Below are positions 29,313 through 38,179 of a stretch of DNA of 64,000 bases, piece by piece. The notes below the pieces were generated by a model. The model was not told the origin of the DNA, ran no database searches, and saw only the letters and a program-made list of their open reading frames with translations. The stretch covers positions 310,001-374,000 of the forward strand of contig NZ_FOBG01000003.1 in NCBI RefSeq assembly GCF_900109645.1. Direction: 5' to 3'. This DNA is from Duganella sp. CF402 (lineage in GTDB: Bacteria > Pseudomonadota > Gammaproteobacteria > Burkholderiales > Burkholderiaceae_D). The position numbers and the translations under genes are program-made. The stretch's first letter is position 1, and each line of letters opens with the position of its first letter.

Positions 29313-29894
29313 TCAGTCGGTGTGCAGCTTGGTGGTGGCGGGAGCGAACTCCCCTTTGATAATTTGCGGCAGGACCAGCAGCGATTTTTCAATCGCGCGT
29401 TCGATCAGTTCCTGGTCTTCGCGGCGCGGACGGTGCAGCACGAAGTCGGCCACTTGCTGCGCCAGGTTCAGCGAGCGCGGATGGCCGATGCCGAGACGCA
29501 GGCGCCAGTAGTCTTGCGTGCCGAGCGCGGCGGTGATGTCTTTCAGGCCGTTGTGGCCGCCCGCCGAGCCGCCCTTTTTCAGGCGCGCGATGCCGGGCAT
29601 CAGGTCCAGCTCGTCGTGCACCACCAGCACTTCGTCGGCGTTGATCTTGAAGAAGCGGCACAGCGCACCAACCGACTGGCCGGAGCGGTTCATATAGGTC
29701 AGCGGTTCCAGCAGATACACTTCCTGGCCGGCGATCGAGGCCTTGGCGAACATGGCGTTGTACTTGCTGTCGCGCTGCAGGCGCGCGCCGCTGTCATTGG
29801 CCAGGTTGTCCACCAGCCAGAAGCCGGCGTTGTGGCGGGTTTGTTCGTATTCGGGGCCCGGATTGCCGAGGCCGACGATGAGGCGTATTGCCAT
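29313..29894 (-). CDS. pth: Peptidyl-tRNA hydrolase
   Basis: The enzyme releases tRNA from peptidyl-tRNAs that drop off the ribosome. At 193 residues it has the normal length. The N-terminal GLGNPGPEYEQTRHN contains the catalytic histidine; the conserved asparagine lies in TYMNRSG, and VHDELD provides the aspartate that activates the histidine. GGSAGGHNGLKDI is the substrate loop. It follows rplY on the same strand across a strong terminator-like hairpin, in the usual prs-rplY-pth order of betaproteobacteria. Confidence 0.97.
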   Translation of the reverse strand: MAIRLIVGLGNPGPEYEQTRHNAGFWLVDNLANDSGARLQRDSKYNAMFAKASIAGQEVYLLEPLTYMNRSGQSVGALCRFFKINADEVLVVHDELDLMPGIARLKKGGSAGGHNGLKDITAALGTQDYWRLRLGIGHPRSLNLAQQVADFVLHRPRREDQELIERAIEKSLLVLPQIIKGEFAPATTKLHTD

Positions 29895-29927
29895 GTGAAT
29901 GCTCAGTGAAATAAAAATGATTATGAC

Positions 29928-29987
29928 GAAAAAAAACCCTGTCGCGCTGAACGCGATCTTGAGCGCGTTCAGGCTACAGGGTTTTTC
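29928..29987 (-). terminator. Rho-independent terminator after rplY
   Basis: On the minus strand a long stem (AACCCTGT... paired with ...ACAGGGTT, with inner TGAACGCG/CGCGTTCA pairs) is followed by a run of eight Ts (29936-29929). It lies 18 bases past the rplY stop and before pth, so pth may depend on read-through or a promoter of its own. Confidence 0.85.
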
Positions 29988-30005
29988 AAGCCAAATCTAA
30001 GAAGA

Positions 30006-30605
30006 TTACTTCTTTTCTTCAGCAGCAGCTGCTTCAGCAGCAACGTGGCCAGCTGGTACCGATGCGGTAGCGATGGTCAGGTTGTTGCCGTGGGTGACAG
30101 CGGTCACGCCTTTTGGCAGGGTCAGGTCAGCAACGTGAACCGAGTGGCCAACGTCCACGTTGGTCAGGTCAACGGTGATGAATTCTGGCAGGTCGGCTGG
30201 CAGGCACTCGATGTCCAGTTCGTTAGCAACGTGGCTGATGGTCGCGCCGTGCAGTTTCACTGCTGGCGAGATTTCGGCGTTCACGAAGTGCAGAGCCACT
30301 TTCATGTGGATCTTTTTCGACGCGTCAACGCGCTGGAAGTCAGCGTGCAGAACCAGTTGTTTGAATGCGTGCATCTGGAAGTCGCGCAGCAGGACTTTCT
30401 CTGCTTTGCCGTCGATTTCCAGGTCCAGGATCGACGAGTGGAACGCTTCTTTTTTCAGCGCGTGGTACAGGGCGTTGTGGTCCAGGGCGATGGTCACCGG
30501 TGCTTCGGTACCGCCGTAGATGATGCCAGGGGTTTGGCCCGAATTACGCAGGCGGCGGCTCGCTCCGGAACCTTGCAATTCGCGTTTGAATGCAACTACT
30601 TTCAT
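30006..30605 (-). CDS. rplY: 50S ribosomal protein L25 (Ctc form)
   Basis: L25 binds 5S rRNA. This is the long 199-residue TL5/Ctc form: an N-terminal L25 domain (MKVVAFKRELQGSGASRRLR, GIIYGG) and a C-terminal beta domain (ITVDLTNVDVGHSVHVADL) ending in an Ala/Glu-rich tail. I moved the start to ATG 30605, which has GGAG six bases upstream and begins at the conserved MKV. It sits between prs and pth and is bracketed by hairpin terminators on both sides. Confidence 0.97.
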   Translation of the reverse strand: MKVVAFKRELQGSGASRRLRNSGQTPGIIYGGTEAPVTIALDHNALYHALKKEAFHSSILDLEIDGKAEKVLLRDFQMHAFKQLVLHADFQRVDASKKIHMKVALHFVNAEISPAVKLHGATISHVANELDIECLPADLPEFITVDLTNVDVGHSVHVADLTLPKGVTAVTHGNNLTIATASVPAGHVAAEAAAAEEKK

Positions 30606-30676
30606 GTGAAACTCCAATAAATAACGAGACTTGCGTCCCGTGTGATGAAGCGCCCCGCGACCAGGCGCGCTTCGGG

Positions 30677-30712
30677 AAAAACGGCGCGCCCGGTAAAAAT
30701 ACCGGGCGCGCC
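30677..30712 (-). terminator. Perfect hairpin terminator between prs and rplY
   Basis: GGCGCGCCCGGTA (30683-30695) pairs exactly with TACCGGGCGCGCC (30700-30712) around a four-base loop. On the minus strand the stem is followed by GTTTTTCCC. The 13-bp G+C-rich stem plus five Ts should stop or attenuate transcription of prs before rplY. Confidence 0.8.
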
Positions 30713-30741
30713 GCCTGAAAAACCAGGTTGTCGCTGACTGC

Positions 30742-31692
30742 TTAGTCGACGAACAGGGAGATCACGGAATCGCCCTTGATGATGCGCTTGAAGGTCTCTG
30801 CCAGCAGCGGTGCGCAGGTCAGTTGACGGATCTTGGCGCAGTTTTTGGCGTTTTCCGACAGTGGAATCGTATCGGTCACCACCAGTTCGTCCAGCGACGA
30901 GCTGTTGATGCGGTCGATTGCCGGACCCGACAGAACCGCGTGGGTGCAATATGCTACCACTTTCTTGGCGCCGCGCTCTTTCAGCACTTCCGCTGCCTTG
31001 ACCAGGGTACCTGCGGTGTCGACCATGTCGTCCATGATCACGCAGTTGCGGCCTTCGACGTCACCGATGATGTTCATCACCTCGGAGACGTTGGCTTTTG
31101 GACGGCGCTTGTCGATGATGGCCAGGTCGCAGCCCAGGCGTTTTGCCAGGGCGCGGGCACGGACCACACCGCCGACGTCCGGCGATACGACCAGCAGGTC
31201 TTCGTTGTGCTTTTTCTGCAGGTCGCCCAGCAGGATAGGCGAAGCGTAAATATTGTCAACCGGGATATCGAAGAAGCCCTGGATCTGGTCCGCGTGCAGA
31301 TCCATGATCAGGACGCGCTCGACGCCGGCTTCTTCCAGCATGTTGGCCACGACTTTGGCCGAGATCGCAACGCGCGCCGAACGTGGGCGGCGGTCTTGAC
31401 GGGCGTAGCCGAAGTAAGGAATCGCAGCGGTGATACGGCCAGCCGATGCGCGTTTCAGTGCATCCACCATCAGGATCAGTTCCATCAGGTTGTCGTTGGT
31501 CGGTGCGCAGGTCGATTGCAGCACGAACACGTCTTTACCGCGGACGTTTTCGTTGATTTCGACCATGACTTCGCCGTCCGAGAATTTCGAAACGTTCGCT
31601 TTGCCGAGAGGGATGCCGAGATTTTTTGCGACTCCCTCTGCCAACGCAGGATTAGCGTTGCCGGTAAAAACCATCAGGTTTTCGTAAGCCAT
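30742..31692 (-). CDS. prs: Ribose-phosphate pyrophosphokinase (PRPP synthase)
   Basis: The enzyme makes PRPP from ribose 5-phosphate and ATP for nucleotide, histidine, tryptophan and NAD synthesis. The 316-residue product from ATG 31692 (MAYENLMVFTGNANPALA) matches the class I length. Key parts are the RQDRRPRSA flexible loop with catalytic basic residues, DLHADQIQGFFDIPVDN and the PRPP loop VIMDDMVDTAGT. GGAA precedes the start. The longer frame from 31788 covers the tRNA-prs leader and is unlikely to be translated. It lies just downstream of tRNA-Gln, a conserved betaproteobacterial arrangement. Confidence 0.97.
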   Translation of the reverse strand: MAYENLMVFTGNANPALAEGVAKNLGIPLGKANVSKFSDGEVMVEINENVRGKDVFVLQSTCAPTNDNLMELILMVDALKRASAGRITAAIPYFGYARQDRRPRSARVAISAKVVANMLEEAGVERVLIMDLHADQIQGFFDIPVDNIYASPILLGDLQKKHNEDLLVVSPDVGGVVRARALAKRLGCDLAIIDKRRPKANVSEVMNIIGDVEGRNCVIMDDMVDTAGTLVKAAEVLKERGAKKVVAYCTHAVLSGPAIDRINSSSLDELVVTDTIPLSENAKNCAKIRQLTCAPLLAETFKRIIKGDSVISLFVD

Positions 31693-31767
31693 TGGGATTC
31701 CAGAGAAGTTGTAGAAGATTCTTTGAAGAGCCAGCGCTAGCTGCGCGGCACGGAAACTAAGTAGAAT

Positions 31768-31786
31768 GAGGCGCCTTGTGCGCCTC
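31768..31786 (-). promoter_or_regulatory. Hairpin in the tRNA-Gln to prs leader
   Basis: GAGGCGC and GCGCCTC arms (7 bp) surround a five-base loop. No T-tract follows on the minus strand, so it is a poor terminator for tRNA-Gln. It could be a processing or attenuation structure on a joint tRNA-prs transcript. Confidence 0.35.
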
Positions 31787-31843
31787 ACTTTTTGCTCTAC
31801 CTGGCCGGAGACTTAAGCCTCGACGGATCCAGATACAAACGAA

Positions 31844-31920
31844 TGGCAGGGGAACAAGGATTCGAACCTTGGTATGCCGGAATCAAAATCCGGTGCCTTA
31901 ACCAGCTTGGCGATTCCCCT
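31844..31920 (-). tRNA. tRNA-Gln (anticodon UUG)
   Basis: The minus strand gives a 77-base cloverleaf starting AGGGGAATCGCC and ending TTCCCCTGCCA. The acceptor stem AGGGGAA pairs with TTCCCCT. The anticodon stem CCGGA/TCCGG carries the loop TTTTGAT, which places TTG at positions 34-36. The T-arm contains GGTTCGAATCC, and the CCA end is encoded. It lies between ispE and prs. Confidence 0.96.
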
Positions 31921-31952
31921 ACGCAACTGACTGCTCGTCGTTACAGGCCGAT

Positions 31953-31981
31953 ATTGTACAGCCTTTTTCACGCTTCGCAAA
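31953..31981 (-). promoter_or_regulatory. Sigma-70 promoter of tRNA-Gln
   Basis: On the minus strand TTTGCG (or TTGCGA) and TACAAT are separated by 17 (or 16) bases. Transcription would start about 25 bases before the tRNA 5' end and could continue into prs. Confidence 0.7.
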
Positions 31982-31996
31982 ATCTTTTTTGCCGAT

Positions 31997-32869
31997 TCAC
32001 AACTTCGCGGCGAACATCGGATGCCGGTGCAGCGCTTTTGCTTTCCAGGCCTTCCACTGCGCTGGCACTTTTGCAAGTACCGCGTCGGCGTCCGCCTCGG
32101 TTGCTACCGCACTGAACACACATGCACCGGAGCCAGTCATCCTGGCGCCACCGTAAGCAGCTAGCCATTCTACCGCTTCTGCTACTGGCGGGAATAACTT
32201 CGTTGCTACCTGTTGCAAGTCGTTCCTTCCGAACCCTGCTGATGTTTCGCAGTGACTGGAAAAGTCCGCTATATTAACGACCGGCGTGTCTCTTGTCAAT
32301 TGTTCCGAACCAAAAATTGCAGCGGTCGGCACCATCACGCCCGGTTCGATGACGACATACCAACAATCCGGCGCCCGTACCGGCTGCAAGGCCTCGCCCA
32401 CGCCCTCGGCAAACGCGGTCTCGCCGAAGATGAAAAACGGGATGTCGGCGCCCAGCGGCAGGCCGAGGTCCATCAGTTCCTGCTTGCTCAGGCCGGCGTT
32501 CCAGAGTTGATTCAATGCCATCAGGGTGGTGGCCGCGTCGGACGAACCGCCACCGACGCCGCCGCCCATCGGCAGCACTTTCTCAATCGCGATATCGACA
32601 CCGCGCGGCAGCACGCCGGTGCGGCGCAGCACTTCGGCTTGCAGCAGCCTGGCGGCGCGGATCATCAGATCACTCTGTTCCGGCACGCCCGGCAGGTCGG
32701 TCACGCGGCGCAGGGCCGTGTCGTCGCGCAGGGTGAAGTGCAGCGTGTCGCCGTGGTCGATCAGCTGGAACACGGTTTGCAGCAGGTGGTAGCCGTCGGC
32801 GCGGCGGCCGTTCACGTGCAAGAAGAGGTTGAGCTTGGCCGGGGCCGGGCAGTTTTTCAATTCAGTCAT
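31997..32869 (-). CDS. ispE: 4-diphosphocytidyl-2-C-methyl-D-erythritol kinase
   Basis: This GHMP-family kinase phosphorylates CDP-methylerythritol in the non-mevalonate isoprenoid pathway. The 290-residue product opens with CPAPAKLNLFLHVNGRRADGYH, which contains the substrate lysine and the conserved Asp-Gly-Tyr-His. The ATP loop PMGGGVGGGSSDAA follows near residue 100, and the C-terminal GARMTGSGACVF is the third GHMP motif. It lies directly downstream of lolB (9 bases) and upstream of tRNA-Gln, as in most betaproteobacteria. Confidence 0.96.
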   Translation of the reverse strand: MTELKNCPAPAKLNLFLHVNGRRADGYHLLQTVFQLIDHGDTLHFTLRDDTALRRVTDLPGVPEQSDLMIRAARLLQAEVLRRTGVLPRGVDIAIEKVLPMGGGVGGGSSDAATTLMALNQLWNAGLSKQELMDLGLPLGADIPFFIFGETAFAEGVGEALQPVRAPDCWYVVIEPGVMVPTAAIFGSEQLTRDTPVVNIADFSSHCETSAGFGRNDLQQVATKLFPPVAEAVEWLAAYGGARMTGSGACVFSAVATEADADAVLAKVPAQWKAWKAKALHRHPMFAAKL

Positions 32870-32878
32870 GCCGGCATT

Positions 32879-33481
32879 TTACTGCGCGGCCGGATCGATG
32901 ACGATGCGGATCGCCATGTCGTCCACCGCCTGTCCCAAAGCGATGCGGGTGACGTCGATGCGCTTTGGTTGCGGCACAGCGGCGGTGTCATCTTGCCAGC
33001 TCATGTACTCCAGCTTCCAGCCGTCGCGGGTGATGACGTTGTCGTTGGCCGGCGACGCCACGAAGCGCTTGCCGTCGCTGGCGACAGCATAACCTTGCAG
33101 CCAGTCGCGCAGGCCGGACACCGGCAAGGTCCAGCCCAGCGTTTTCTGCGTCAGCGTATCGAGGTCGGGCGCGGTCAGCGGCTGCTTGCCGCTTTCCTTC
33201 AGCGTGGCCGACGATGGCGTGACGTTGATGACAGCCACGGTCTGGCCGGTCGGCGAGATCAGCGTGACGTCGGTGCTGGCCCTGCCCTGCTGCCAGGTGA
33301 ATTTGCCGTTCAGCGATTCCTTCTTGCCGTCGCGGCTGTAGTTGATGGCGATGCGGCCGGCCAGCTCCACGCTGTCGCGGTACGGCGCCACGGCGGCGCT
33401 CGAGCGCGGCGCCGACGAGGTGGTGGCGCAGCCGGCCAGCGCGGCGCTTACGGCCAGGGAAATCAGGAGCGGTCGTATCAT
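32879..33481 (-). CDS. lolB: Outer membrane lipoprotein receptor LolB
   Basis: LolB accepts lipoproteins from LolA and inserts them into the outer membrane. The 200-residue precursor has a lipobox LAGC with the modified cysteine at position 18. The mature part has the FTWQQG and WTLPVSGLRDWLQG blocks of the family. Its ATG immediately follows the TAA of the upstream TPR lipoprotein gene (TAAATG), and ispE follows closely, so the three genes form one operon. Confidence 0.93.
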   Translation of the reverse strand: MIRPLLISLAVSAALAGCATTSSAPRSSAAVAPYRDSVELAGRIAINYSRDGKKESLNGKFTWQQGRASTDVTLISPTGQTVAVINVTPSSATLKESGKQPLTAPDLDTLTQKTLGWTLPVSGLRDWLQGYAVASDGKRFVASPANDNVITRDGWKLEYMSWQDDTAAVPQPKRIDVTRIALGQAVDDMAIRIVIDPAAQ

Positions 33482-35275
33482 TTAAATGCTTTGGTTGAGA
33501 CGCGCCAGCGTGCTTTTCAGCGCGTCGTTTTTCGGATCCTTGGCCTGGGCTTCCTTCCACATCTTTTGTGCGCCGGCGACATCGCCCTTGGCGAACAACA
33601 CTTCGCCCAGGTGCACGGCGATTTCCGGGTCGTTGCGCAGCGCATAGGCACGGCGCAGGAAGGATTCCGCCTCCTCCAGCTTGCCCATGCGGTACTGCAC
33701 CCAGCCCATGCTGTCCATGATGAAGGGATCGCCCGGCGCCATCTGCAAGGCCTTGTCGATCAGCGTGTAGGCTTCCGGCAGGCGCTCGTTGCGTTCGGCC
33801 AGCGAGTAGCCCAGCGCGTTGTAGGCATGCTGGTTGTCGGGCGCGGCGATCATCACCTGGCGCAGGGCTTTTTCCATCAACTCCACCTGGCCCAGTTTTT
33901 CCGCCACCAGCGCGTAGTCGTACAACAGGTCGGGATTGTCCGGGTAGCGCTTGACGGCATTGTCCAGCACCACATAAGCGGCACGGTGATCGCCGGCGTC
34001 GCGCAGCAGCTGGGCGTCGGTCTGGAACACTTGCGCCTGATCGGCAGCATCGGCCGGCTTTAGTTCGGCCAGCAGCTCGCGGCCCTGGTCGACATTGCCT
34101 TTGCGCGCCAGCAGCACCGCCATCTTCATGCGCGCCGCGAGATAGACTTTCTCATCGCTGCCATCGATCTTTTCCAGCCAGTTGTAAGCCGCATCGAGGT
34201 CGTTGCGCTGCTCGGCGATTTGCGACAGGATCAGCAGCGCCTTGGACGGATCGCGCTCGTCGTTAGGATGCTCTTCCAGCGCAGCGACGAAACGCGAGAA
34301 GTATTTTTCCGCTTCCGGCAGGTCGCTGGACTGCATCGACATCACGCCCAGCGCGTACAAGGTGGCAATGTTGTCCGGCTGGTCTTTCAACAGCAGCAGG
34401 AATTGCTTGCGCGCTTCATCGAACTGCTTGTTGTCGACCAGGATGCGGGCATAGGCGGCGCGCACTTCACGCGCGTTCGGGTACTGCTGCAGGAAGCCGG
34501 TCAGCAGCTTCATGGCCGCCTCAATATCGCCGGCCACTTGCGCCTTGGTCAGGATGGCCAGCTCGGAATCGGGCTTGATGGCCAGCGCTTTGCCGGCCTC
34601 GTCGCGCGCACGCGCCGTGTCGTTGAGCGAGAACGCGCCCTGCGCCAGGATCAAATGGGCCTCCAGCGTGCCGTCGTATGGCAGCAGCACGCGCTGGGTC
34701 AGCGCGAAGGCGGCGGCCTTGTCCTTGGCGCGCAGCAGGTATTGCTGCATCTGGAACATGGCCAGCGGACGCGCGGCCGGCGGCGCGTTTTTCAAGCGCT
34801 GCTCGAACACGGCTTCGGCTTCGCTGAGGTCATCGGCGGTGACGGCAAAGCCGAGGAAGTATTGCATGGCCTCGTCCGAATCGGGCGCCAGGCTGCGCCA
34901 CAGCCGGATGGCCGACATGCCTTCCTCCGGTTGCTTGGCGATCAGCGCCATTTCGGCGGCGCGGCGCGCCAGGCGCGGATCGCGGGTCTGCTGCGCCAGC
35001 GCCATCATGGTGATATACGGTCCCTGCCACTGGCCCTGCTTGAATTCCAGCTCGGCCTTGGTGATGCGGTACAGCAGGTCGCCGGTCAGTTCGACGTTGG
35101 GCAGCACTTCGGGCGCCGGGGCTTCGGCAACGACCGGGGCGGCCGCCTCGGCGTCGGCCGGGGCGGGCTGCGGCGCCGCAGCAGCCGGCTCGGCGGGCTC
35201 GGCCGGCTTTTGCGGCGCCACGGCGCACGCGGACATCAAGGCGGAGAGAGTTACAATGGCGAAAGCGTTTTTCAA
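33482..35275 (-). CDS. Tetratricopeptide-repeat lipoprotein
   Basis: This 597-residue protein has a lipoprotein signal with the cysteine of LMSAC at position 17. An Ala/Pro/Glu-rich spacer to about residue 55 precedes at least ten degenerate TPR units to the C-terminus. Clear units include NQHAYNALGYSLAE and DSMGWVQYRMGKLEEAESFLRRAY. TPR superhelices bind protein partners; its conserved place before lolB suggests an outer-membrane assembly or trafficking scaffold, which is inference. I place the start at TTG 35275 because AGGA lies six bases upstream; TTG 35290 is the alternative. Confidence 0.9.
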   Translation of the reverse strand: MKNAFAIVTLSALMSACAVAPQKPAEPAEPAAAAPQPAPADAEAAAPVVAEAPAPEVLPNVELTGDLLYRITKAELEFKQGQWQGPYITMMALAQQTRDPRLARRAAEMALIAKQPEEGMSAIRLWRSLAPDSDEAMQYFLGFAVTADDLSEAEAVFEQRLKNAPPAARPLAMFQMQQYLLRAKDKAAAFALTQRVLLPYDGTLEAHLILAQGAFSLNDTARARDEAGKALAIKPDSELAILTKAQVAGDIEAAMKLLTGFLQQYPNAREVRAAYARILVDNKQFDEARKQFLLLLKDQPDNIATLYALGVMSMQSSDLPEAEKYFSRFVAALEEHPNDERDPSKALLILSQIAEQRNDLDAAYNWLEKIDGSDEKVYLAARMKMAVLLARKGNVDQGRELLAELKPADAADQAQVFQTDAQLLRDAGDHRAAYVVLDNAVKRYPDNPDLLYDYALVAEKLGQVELMEKALRQVMIAAPDNQHAYNALGYSLAERNERLPEAYTLIDKALQMAPGDPFIMDSMGWVQYRMGKLEEAESFLRRAYALRNDPEIAVHLGEVLFAKGDVAGAQKMWKEAQAKDPKNDALKSTLARLNQSI

Positions 35276-35379
35276 GAGAAATCCTGGCAAGTCAGCAGTT
35301 TGTCAGTCAGATTTTACGCCGTTCGCATCGCGGGCGGAGTTTGACTAGTGTAACCAAATATTCCGTCAGAGCCAGAGCG

Positions 35380-36213
35380 ATGCCCGAATTACCAGAAGTT
35401 GAAGTCACCCGGCGCGGGGTCGCGCCGCATATCGAGGGCCGTACCGTGCGCGCCGTGGTACTGCGCCGCGACGGCCTGCGCTGGCCCTTCCCGCCTGAAC
35501 TGCCGCAGCTGCTGGCGGGCCGCAAGGTGATCAGCACCGGCCGCCGGGGCAAGTACCTGTTGGTCCATTTCGAGCACGGCACGCTGATCATCCACCTCGG
35601 CATGTCCGGCCATTTGCGGGTGCTGGCGCCCGGCATCGCGCCGGAAAAGCACGACCATTTCGACCTCGAGGTCGAGGGGCCGGACGGCAGGCAAGTGCTG
35701 CGCATGAAGGATCCGCGCCGCTTCGGCGCAGTACTGTGGCACGACGCCGCCGACGGCGAGCTGGAACACCACCTGCTGCTGCGCGGACTGGGCGTGGAGC
35801 CGCTGGAACCGGGCTTCAGCGGCAAATTGCTGTACGATCAAACCCGGCAGCGCAGCGCGCCGGTCAAGCAGGTGCTGCTGGCGGGCGATATCGTGGTTGG
35901 CGTGGGCAATATCTACGCTTCGGAGAGTCTGTTCCGGGCCGGGATCAACCCCAAGCTGCCGGCGCGGCGCATCAGCCTGGCGCGCTATGAAAAACTGGCG
36001 CAGGCGGTGCGCGAGGTGCTGGCCGAGGCCATTGTGCAGGGCGGCAGCACGCTGCGCGACTTTATTGCTGTGAATGGGCAGTCAGGCTACTTCCAGCAGA
36101 CGTATTTCGTCTATGATCGAACTGGGGTGCCTTGCCGCGTGTGCGCGGCGCCGATCCGCCAGATCAAACAGGGGCAGCGGTCCACGTTCTATTGTGTGAA
36201 TTGCCAAAAATAA
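35380..36213 (+). CDS. mutM: Formamidopyrimidine-DNA glycosylase
   Basis: MutM removes 8-oxoguanine and ring-opened purines and cuts the strand by beta/delta elimination. The start at ATG 35380 gives MPELPEVE, so Pro2 becomes the catalytic N-terminus with Glu3 next to it. The catalytic lysine is in RRGKYLLVHF. The H2TH region contains GVGNIYASE, and the C-terminal zinc finger reads CxxC (CRVC) and CxxC (CVNC). At 277 residues it is full length. It begins an operon with a dynamin-like GTPase and mutY. Confidence 0.97.
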   Translation: MPELPEVEVTRRGVAPHIEGRTVRAVVLRRDGLRWPFPPELPQLLAGRKVISTGRRGKYLLVHFEHGTLIIHLGMSGHLRVLAPGIAPEKHDHFDLEVEGPDGRQVLRMKDPRRFGAVLWHDAADGELEHHLLLRGLGVEPLEPGFSGKLLYDQTRQRSAPVKQVLLAGDIVVGVGNIYASESLFRAGINPKLPARRISLARYEKLAQAVREVLAEAIVQGGSTLRDFIAVNGQSGYFQQTYFVYDRTGVPCRVCAAPIRQIKQGQRSTFYCVNCQK

Positions 36214-36223
36214 GGGCAGGCAA

Positions 36224-38155
36224 ATGATGGTCAGGGACTTTGAACAGTACAGCGCGTGGCGGCAAGGCGTCGTCAGCGCGCTGAAAAACTACCAGGCGTG
36301 GGTGGCCGGCGCATCCCTGACCGATGCCGCCACCGAGCAGCGCATTGTGCGCAACCTGGCGCGTCTCGAGGATGACAAACTGTCGGTGGCTTTCGTGGCC
36401 GAATTCTCGCGCGGGAAGTCGGAGCTGATCAACGCCATTTTCTTCTCCGAGTACGGCCAGCGCATCCTGCCGTCGGCGGCCGGCCGCACCACCATGTGCC
36501 CGACCGAACTGCTGTGGGATCCAGCGCACGGGCCGTCGATCCGCCTGCTGCCGATCGAGACCCGGGCCGACAATCTGTCCACCAGCGATTACCGCGAGCA
36601 GCCGGCCGCGTGGACCGTGCTGCCGCTGAACCTCGACGCCGGCGCCGAGATGCACGAGGCCTTCAAGCAGGTCAGCAAGACGCGCTATGTGCCGGTCGAG
36701 GAAGCCAAGCGCTACGGCCTGTACGACGAAGAAGATCCCGACATGCCGGTCACGCTCAACGAGCAGGGCGAGGTGGAGATTTCGTACTGGCGCCACGCCA
36801 TCATCAACTTCCCGCATCCGCTGCTCAAGCAAGGGCTGGTGATCCTCGACACGCCGGGCCTGAACGCCATCGGCACCGAGCCGGAGCTGACGCTGAACCT
36901 GATCCCGAACGCGCACGCGGTGCTGTTCATCCTGGCCGCCGACACCGGCGTGACCAAGAGCGATATCGAAGTCTGGCGCAACCACATCGGCGCCGGCGCC
37001 GGCCGCCTGGTGGTGCTGAACAAGATCGACAGCATGTGGGACGAGCTGCGCAGCGAGGAAGACGTCAACGCCGAGATCGAGCGCCAGCAAGCCAACGTGG
37101 CGCACGTGCTGTCGCTGGAGCCGGGGCAGGTGTTCCCGGTATCGGCGCAGAAGGCGCTGGTGGGCAAGATCAACCACGACGTCGAACTGCAGGCGCGCAG
37201 CCGCCTGCACGCGCTGGAAGGCGCGCTGTTCAACGAACTGATTCCGGCCAAGAAGGAAATCGTGCGCAAGCAGCTGGGCGATGAACTGCTAGCCTTGAAC
37301 ACGGCGCAGATGGGCACGCTGAACTCGCGCATACGCGGCATCGTCGAACAGCTGCATGAGTTGAAAAGCTTGCGCGGCAAGAACCAGAGCGTGGTGGCGC
37401 ACATGATGCGCCGCATCGATGTGGAGAAGAAGGAATTCGACGCCAGCCTGTTCAAGCTGCAGGCGACGCGCGCGGTGTTCACGCGCCTGTCGACCGAGCT
37501 GTACACCTGCATGGGCATGGACATCGTGCGCGACGACGTGGAGCTGGTGCGCGAGGAAATGCAGCGCAGCCGCTTCTTCACCGGCGTGCGCGAAGCGGTG
37601 CGCGGCTACTTCGAACGCACCCGCGCCAACCTCGACGCGGCCGAGCACAAGACGGTCGAGATCACCGAGATGATGGGCGTGATGTACCGCCGCTTCTCGA
37701 GCGAGCACGGGCTGACGCTGGCGCTGCCGATGCCGTTCTCGCTGGAGCCGTACCGCGTCGAGCTCGACACCATCGAAGCGATTTACTCGAAGACCTTCGG
37801 CACCGCCACGCTGCTGACCACCAGCCGCGTGACCTTGATGGAGAAGTTCTTCGACACCATCGCCTCGCGCGTGCGCGGCTGCTTCAAGTCGGCCAACAAC
37901 GATGCGGAGGCGTGGCTGAAGGTGATCATGGCGCCGCTGGAAGCGCAGATCCGCCAGCACAAGGATCAGCTGAAACACCGGCTGGCGTCGATCCAGCGCA
38001 TCCACGATGCGACCGACAGCCTGGAACAGAAAATCGATGCGTTCGAGCGCGGCCAGCAGGAGCTGGAAGCGCAGAAGGCGCGTCTCAACGAATTGGCCGG
38101 CGCCATCAGCATCGCCATCAATGCGGAGTTTGTGGCGCTGGACGCCGCCGCGTAG
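36224..38155 (+). CDS. Dynamin-like GTPase
   Basis: This is a 643-residue large GTPase of the bacterial dynamin superfamily. The G1 loop is FSRGKSE at 61-67, the switch threonines are in AGRTTMCPTE, G3 is DTPG at 209-212 and G4 is NKID at 266-269. Long helical segments after residue 330 predict a coiled-coil stalk, ending in QKIDAFERGQQELEAQKARL. Some bacterial relatives remodel membranes, but no clear membrane anchor is visible here. It starts 10 bases after mutM and ends 24 bases before mutY, so it is probably co-transcribed with both repair genes. Its job in that setting is not known. Confidence 0.9.
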   Translation: MMVRDFEQYSAWRQGVVSALKNYQAWVAGASLTDAATEQRIVRNLARLEDDKLSVAFVAEFSRGKSELINAIFFSEYGQRILPSAAGRTTMCPTELLWDPAHGPSIRLLPIETRADNLSTSDYREQPAAWTVLPLNLDAGAEMHEAFKQVSKTRYVPVEEAKRYGLYDEEDPDMPVTLNEQGEVEISYWRHAIINFPHPLLKQGLVILDTPGLNAIGTEPELTLNLIPNAHAVLFILAADTGVTKSDIEVWRNHIGAGAGRLVVLNKIDSMWDELRSEEDVNAEIERQQANVAHVLSLEPGQVFPVSAQKALVGKINHDVELQARSRLHALEGALFNELIPAKKEIVRKQLGDELLALNTAQMGTLNSRIRGIVEQLHELKSLRGKNQSVVAHMMRRIDVEKKEFDASLFKLQATRAVFTRLSTELYTCMGMDIVRDDVELVREEMQRSRFFTGVREAVRGYFERTRANLDAAEHKTVEITEMMGVMYRRFSSEHGLTLALPMPFSLEPYRVELDTIEAIYSKTFGTATLLTTSRVTLMEKFFDTIASRVRGCFKSANNDAEAWLKVIMAPLEAQIRQHKDQLKHRLASIQRIHDATDSLEQKIDAFERGQQELEAQKARLNELAGAISIAINAEFVALDAAA

Positions 38156-38179
38156 TTAAGCTGAATGATTAGGAACACG

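Noticed and set aside
30742..31788. N-terminally extended prs frame
   Set aside because: The extra 32 residues (MRRTRRLILL...) cover the tRNA-prs leader hairpin. PRPP synthases begin at the MAYENLMVFTGNA block, which has its own ribosome binding site.
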